Assembly (NCBI GenBank): GCA_965203615.1
Contig: OZ241900.1
Location: 2,604,001-2,668,000 of the forward strand
Source: VXNE01 sp965203615
GTDB lineage: Bacteria; Pseudomonadota; Gammaproteobacteria; Pseudomonadales; Azotimanducaceae
Direction: 5' to 3'
Length of the DNA stretch: 64,000 bases
Part shown: positions 60,240 to 64,000 of the stretch, one piece after another
Layout: every line of letters begins with the position of its first letter
How positions within the stretch are numbered: the first letter of the stretch is position 1
Program-made: the position numbers and the translations under genes
Notes under the pieces: model-generated
Database searches by the model: none
Seen by the model: only the letters and a program-made list of their open reading frames with translations
What the model was told of the DNA's origin: nothing

Positions 60240-60749
60240 CTAATGCGACCGAATACTGTCCGGTGTGACCACGGCTGCGAGCTCCGCAGAGCCCGGCAGC
60301 AGGTCGCCCCACGGTGTCGGGCAGGTGAGCAACGCAATGCCGCAGGTTGGCAAGTCGGCGAACGATGATCCGATCAGGACTCCGATGAGGTCGCTGACGC
60401 CGGGATTGTGTCCGACAAGCGCGGCGTTGCCGGTTCCGGGCGACAGCGCCTGGAGCGCTCCTACGAGGGTGCCGGCGTCAGCTCCGTAGAGCTTCCTGTC
60501 GGTCTTGAGGTCGTCCTCCGAAAGGGCGAATCCCCGGACGACGTGCTCTGCGGTTTCGATCGCCCGAGTGGCGGCACTGCTGACGACCAGGCTCGCGGGT
60601 TCCCCCTGGGTCGCGAGCCATCGCTGCATCCGTGCGGCCTGCCTCTTTCCCTTGGGCCGCAAGGCCCGGTCGAAGTCGGATACGCCAAAAGTGTGCTCGG
60701 CCGCGGCGTGACGGACTACCCACAACACGTTCGTGTCCTGCTTCGTCAC
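60240..60749 (-). CDS. SixA-type phosphohistidine phosphatase
   Basis: The protein is 169 aa from a GTG at 60749; a TTG at 60776 is also in frame. V-V-R-H-A-A-A-E (catalytic His), S-S-A-A-T-R-A-I-E-T-A and V-G-H-N-P-G-V-S-D-L are the SixA-type histidine phosphatase blocks. SixA removes phosphate from phosphohistidine on relay proteins. A Gly/Ala/Ser-rich central part is normal for the group. Confidence 0.9.
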   Translation of the reverse strand: MTKQDTNVLWVVRHAAAEHTFGVSDFDRALRPKGKRQAARMQRWLATQGEPASLVVSSAATRAIETAEHVVRGFALSEDDLKTDRKLYGADAGTLVGALQALSPGTGNAALVGHNPGVSDLIGVLIGSSFADLPTCGIALLTCPTPWGDLLPGSAELAAVVTPDSIRSH

Positions 60750-60858
60750 GGATGGTCTGCCCGGAACTGCTACCAATGCAAAAATCCTACTACAAGGCCA
60801 TGCGTCTCGGGCGCTACCTCACGCCGCCTTGTTCCCAAACGCGCAATAACCAGATCGC

Positions 60859-60889
60859 CTATTTTGATTTCAAGTCCAAATCAGAATAG
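60859..60889. terminator. AT-rich 12-bp hairpin downstream of the LLM oxidoreductase gene
   Basis: CTATTTTGATTT (60859-60870) pairs with AAATCAGAATAG (60878-60889), one T-G pair excepted, around a 7-nt loop. It lies after the stop of the minus-strand gene at 60931 and stands out in the GC-rich genome. It could end that transcript or be a protein-binding site for the gene at 60749. Confidence 0.45.
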
Positions 60890-60930
60890 TGAGATCTGAG
60901 ACTCCATCTGCTCGTCGTGTATTTCTCGCC

Positions 60931-61833
60931 TTAGTCCCAGATCGAGAAGAACTCCTCGAACGCGACGAACTGCCCGCCGTTGGCGGAGGAAGGAACGATT
61001 ATCGGCGTCCGAACGCCTGCGTCGAAATGCGCTTCGATGCCTTCGCGAACCGCGGCGGGGGAGCCGAAAAGGGTGGTATCGGCCAGCCAGCGGTCGGATA
61101 GCGCCCTGCTAACCTCGTTCATGTCGTTGGCGCGCATGGCCGCCTCGACGCCAGCCATCTCCTCCCCGTAGCCGGCTTCCCGCCAGTAGTTTCGGTAGTT
61201 CGGCAGCATCGCATAGCTTGTCAGCGTCCGGCGATTGACGGCAGCGGCGGCTCCCCGGTCCTCGTTGACGCAGGTCGGGATCATGTTGCCGATGAAGAAG
61301 CCGCCGTCTCGCGCGGAACTCGACAGGGCGCTCAAGGAAGCGCCCATATGCGAAAGTGGCGCGTTCGCGAACACGATGCCGTCCGCGATTTCCTCCGCCA
61401 GGCGGATCATCCTCCGGCGCAGTGTTGCGAGCATGATGGGAGGCAATTCCCCTGCTCGGGGTGCCGACCTCAGGGTTTCGACGAATCTGCGCATGTCGGA
61501 GAGCGGTTTGCCTGTCTCCAGGCCGAAGCGCTCCATCGTGGGCGCGTGGCTGACCCCGGCGCCGAGAATGAACCGGCCGTTTGAGACTTCGTGAATGAAA
61601 CTGGCCGCGTTGGCGATCTCCCACGGGTGGCGCGTATAGATCGGCGTAATGGATGTGCCGAAGCGAATCTCGCTCGTGACGAACGCAAGCGCTTCGCACA
61701 GCGCGAGGCCATCGCCGATGCTCGGACAATAGATGCCCGCGAAACCGCGCCTCTCAATATCCCGCGCAAGTTCGAGCGTTCGGCTGCGGCGACCCGGTAC
61801 GGCAGCGAGGCTCAGCGCGGGGCGTGCTGACAT
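60931..61833 (-). CDS. LLM class flavin-dependent oxidoreductase
   Basis: The protein is 300 aa. Luciferase-like barrel blocks: G-F-A-G-I-Y-C-P-S (~33), I-R-F-G-T-S-I-T-P-I-Y-T-R-H-P (~57-71, the F420-type motif), G-R-F-I-L-G-A-G-V-S-H, and a C-terminal W-L-A-D-T-T-L-F-G-S. It is a second, distinct member of the family in this window, 57 kb from the first. The substrate is unknown. Confidence 0.88.
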   Translation of the reverse strand: MSARPALSLAAVPGRRSRTLELARDIERRGFAGIYCPSIGDGLALCEALAFVTSEIRFGTSITPIYTRHPWEIANAASFIHEVSNGRFILGAGVSHAPTMERFGLETGKPLSDMRRFVETLRSAPRAGELPPIMLATLRRRMIRLAEEIADGIVFANAPLSHMGASLSALSSSARDGGFFIGNMIPTCVNEDRGAAAAVNRRTLTSYAMLPNYRNYWREAGYGEEMAGVEAAMRANDMNEVSRALSDRWLADTTLFGSPAAVREGIEAHFDAGVRTPIIVPSSANGGQFVAFEEFFSIWD

Positions 61834-62050
61834 GGGTATTCCTGTTCTTTTCCGGGATTCGGCGTGGCGAAGTTAGCAGATTCCGGGGGCTTGCGTTGTC
61901 GGGCTCGGAATAGCAATACGGGGTGTGCACAGGGAGCGGATCGAACGTTGCCAACCCGGAAATGCGTAGGCAGATCAAGCGTTGCAGCGAAGCGACTATC
62001 CTGTACTCTAGGCACAGCATGAACGGGGGACATCCCTGGCGGAGTGACCG

Positions 62051-62707
62051 ATGACGCTAAGGTTCGCCGAAGAAGTGCTGCTGCTCCTGCTGCACGACGA
62101 CAATGGCAAGTTCGCCCGGGTGCCGGAGTGGTCCCTCCGATATGCCCTCGGGGGCGGCGTATTGATGGATCTGGCGCTGGAAAACCGGATCGACACGGAC
62201 CTTGAGAAACTGGTCCTCATCGACTCGACGCCGGTGGGCGACAGTCTCCTGGACCCCCTGCTCGAGGAAATCGCTGCGACCGAGGAATCCCACGACGCGC
62301 GCTACTGGGTGGAAGTGGCCGCCGGGCGCGCATGGGAAATCCGTGAAGAAGCGCTGTCGCGTCTCATCGAACGAGGAATCCTGGAACAGCGGGAGGACCG
62401 GTTCCTTTGGGTTCTGTCGGCGCGGCGCTACCCCGTGATCGACGGCAAGGCCGAGCGCGAGCTGAAGCTCCGCATCATGGAGGTGTTGTTCAGCGATGCG
62501 CTTCCGGATCCTCGGGACATCGTGATCATAGGCCTGGCGGACGCGTGCGGGATCTTCAAGGAGTTGCTGGCCGAGCGCGAGCTGGACCTGGTTGCGGAAC
62601 GCATCGGGCAGGTGCGGAAGATGGACCTGATCGGCCAGGCCGTATCCAGCGCAATCTGGGACATCGAGACAGCGGTCGCGGCGGCGATGCCTCCGCTCGC
62701 GTACTGA
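62051..62707 (+). CDS. GPP34 family protein (Golgi phosphoprotein 3-like)
   Basis: This 218-aa protein has the GOLPH3/Vps74 pattern: F-A-E-E-V-L-L-L-L-L-H-D-D, then Y-A-L-G-G-G-V-L-M-D-L-A-L and R-L-I-E-R-G-I-L-E. The end carries I-G-L-A-D-A-C-G-I-F-K. The eukaryotic proteins bind phosphatidylinositol 4-phosphate; bacterial members, best known in actinobacteria, are uncharacterised. The protein is soluble, with no signal peptide. It stands alone between oppositely oriented genes, with GGAGTG before the ATG. Confidence 0.92.
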   Translation: MTLRFAEEVLLLLLHDDNGKFARVPEWSLRYALGGGVLMDLALENRIDTDLEKLVLIDSTPVGDSLLDPLLEEIAATEESHDARYWVEVAAGRAWEIREEALSRLIERGILEQREDRFLWVLSARRYPVIDGKAERELKLRIMEVLFSDALPDPRDIVIIGLADACGIFKELLAERELDLVAERIGQVRKMDLIGQAVSSAIWDIETAVAAAMPPLAY

Positions 62708-62708
62708 C

Positions 62709-63377
62709 TCAGGACAGTCCCTCGACCGGAATCGATGCGCCGTGAATGGCGCTTGCGGCGTCCGATGCCAGGAACATCACCACGGCGGCGACTTCCTCCG
62801 GCTTCACCCACTTCGAGAAATCCGCTTGCGGCATGTCCTCCCGGTTGCGGGGGGTATCGATGATGCTCGGCAGGATGCAGTTCACATTGACGCCGGCCGC
62901 CTTGAGTTCGTCCGCAAGGGATTCGGTCAGCCGCAGCACGACGCTCTTCGAAGCGCAGTAGGCGCCCATTGCGCCGGTCCCCCGCAGGCCGGCCCGCGCG
63001 CCGATGTTGACGATTCTTCCCGCCCCGCGATCCCGCATTCCCGGGACGACGGCGCGCACCATGTTGAGTACCGTGCGGGCGTTCAGGTTGAACATGAAGT
63101 CCCAGGTCTCGTCCGTTGTCTCGGCGACGGACTCGCCCATCGTGAAGCCGCCGGCAATGTTGGCGAGGATGTCTATGTGTCCGATTTCTTCGACCGCCCG
63201 TTTTGCGCCGTCCGGGTCCATGAGGTCGGCGACGATACTGCGGTAGGCGGGTGTTGTCCGGACGATGTCGACACCCGTCACATCCGCATTGGCCAGGTGG
63301 AACGCGTCGGCGACAGCACCACCGAGAACGCCGGCGGAACCGGTCACCACCACGCACTTGCCGTCGAAGTCATACAT
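62709..63377 (-). CDS. SDR family oxidoreductase with altered catalytic Ser
   Basis: The protein is 222 aa. The cofactor motif T-G-S-A-G-V-L-G-G is at 12-20, N-I-A-G-G at ~73-77, and Y140-x3-K144 in Y-C-A-S-K. The position of the catalytic Ser, about 13 residues before Tyr140, reads I-G-A-R-A-G, so Ala replaces Ser. Some SDRs of this type are known, and their activity may be weak or changed. It converges on the GPP34 gene with a 1-bp gap. Confidence 0.87.
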   Translation of the reverse strand: MYDFDGKCVVVTGSAGVLGGAVADAFHLANADVTGVDIVRTTPAYRSIVADLMDPDGAKRAVEEIGHIDILANIAGGFTMGESVAETTDETWDFMFNLNARTVLNMVRAVVPGMRDRGAGRIVNIGARAGLRGTGAMGAYCASKSVVLRLTESLADELKAAGVNVNCILPSIIDTPRNREDMPQADFSKWVKPEEVAAVVMFLASDAASAIHGASIPVEGLS

Positions 63378-63490
63378 ACCGATATTCCCTTGGGCACTGC
63401 GCGAAAATCATACCGCAGCCCCCTGGCCGGGTTGCACCACGGCGGGAGTGACTGGGACAATCTTCCGCCCGTGTCCGCAGAGCCCTGGCG

Positions 63491-64000
63491 ATGCCGGAAC
63501 TGCCGGATCTGACGATCTACATCGAGCACCTTGACCGCCGGGTTGCCGGACATCGGCTGCTGGACATTCGTCTTCGGAGCCCGTTCCTCCTGCGTTCGGT
63601 GTCCCCTTCCCCGGAGGAGGTTCGGGATCGACTCGTCAGGGGCGTGAGACGCCTCGCGAAACAGATCGTGTTCGACCTCGAGGACGACTGTTTCATGGTC
63701 GTGCATCTCATGATCGCCGGTCGCCTGCGCTGGTACGAGACCGGCAAGGCTCCGCCGCGCGCCGGACTCGCGGCGTTCGACTTCTCCTCGGGAACGGTGC
63801 TCCTGACCGAAGCGAGCAAGAAGAAGCGGGCCTCGCTGCGACTCGTCTCCGGGGCCGAGGCCCTGGCGGCCCTTGACCCGGGCGGCCTCGAACTGTTCGA
63901 CATCGATGCGGCGACCTTCGCCGATCAGCTCCGGGCATCCCGGCACACGTTGAAGCGCACGCTGACCGATCAGCGCATCTTCGCAGGTGTCGGCAACGCC
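63491..64000 (+). CDS. Fpg/Nei family DNA glycosylase, 5' part
   Basis: 170 codons lie inside the window and the gene continues beyond it. The start M-P-E-L-P-D carries the catalytic N-terminal Pro and Glu3 of the formamidopyrimidine-DNA glycosylase family. H-L-M-I-A-G-R-L-R-W is the equivalent of the family H-x-x-M-x-G-x-L block, and I-F-A-G-V-G-N-A is the H2TH-entry motif. It excises oxidised bases. The usual P-E-V-E at positions 3-6 is changed to P-D-L-T, so it is a divergent member. The zinc finger is outside the window. Confidence 0.9.
   Translation, partial: MPELPDLTIYIEHLDRRVAGHRLLDIRLRSPFLLRSVSPSPEEVRDRLVRGVRRLAKQIVFDLEDDCFMVVHLMIAGRLRWYETGKAPPRAGLAAFDFSSGTVLLTEASKKKRASLRLVSGAEALAALDPGGLELFDIDAATFADQLRASRHTLKRTLTDQRIFAGVGNA

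Overview
The window is a high-GC bacterial chromosome segment, most probably from a gammaproteobacterium. The gene order hrcA-grpE-dnaK-dnaJ-dapB, lying next to recN-bamE-rnfH-ratA-smpB, is a known gammaproteobacterial arrangement. A clear MetR regulator, sigma-32-type promoters and a TonB-dependent receptor agree with this. The repeated luciferase-like oxidoreductases, amidohydrolases, Uma2 nuclease and broken insertion sequences would suit an uncultivated marine or host-associated lineage, but that is only an inference.

Layout: 1-14.3 kb holds a partial secreted thioredoxin-fold protein, tRNA-Arg(CCG) and mainly catabolic genes (amidohydrolase, M20 peptidase, luciferase-like oxidoreductase, class III aminotransferase, SDR, alanine racemase). 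It also has a broken PIN-domain toxin cassette flanked by 30-bp direct repeats, an epoxide-hydrolase-like protein, an AGPS-like flavoprotein, a thioesterase, an Nramp-related transporter and a lactate-racemase-family protein. The 14.4-18.2 kb stretch is a two-gene ATPase operon of visibly lower GC, with a strong promoter and operator-like repeats, next to a decayed transposase (18.2-18.9 kb). This is the best candidate for an undescribed system.

The 19.5-30.4 kb stretch is the conserved core: dapB, the heat-shock cluster with two sigma-32-like promoters, recN, bamE, rnfH, ratA, a sodium symporter and smpB. The 30.4-45.3 kb stretch has an Arc-like repressor beside an AttEFGH-like ABC operon, a PAS-GGDEF-EAL protein, a transsulfuration enzyme, purC, an XPB-associated-domain protein, a TonB receptor and a histidine phosphatase.

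The 45.4-53.2 kb stretch is an acquired defence and mobile region of lower GC. It has a PLD-like gene followed by type III restriction-modification mod and res, a transposase remnant, and a complete IS630 element whose transposase needs a -1 frameshift at an A8 run. The 53.3-64 kb stretch has a Uma2 nuclease, an acyl-CoA carboxylase-type operon without a biotin carboxylase, metR, an 87-bp tandem repeat, a 0.38-kb MITE-like element whose ends resemble the IS630, and several small enzymes. These include a bacterial GPP34 (Golgi phosphoprotein 3-like) protein and, at the right edge, the start of an Fpg/Nei-family DNA glycosylase.

Co-operating sets are the chaperone cluster, the AttEFGH-like transporter, the type III R-M operon and the biotin-dependent carboxylation genes. 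All identifications come from reading motifs; no database search was possible.
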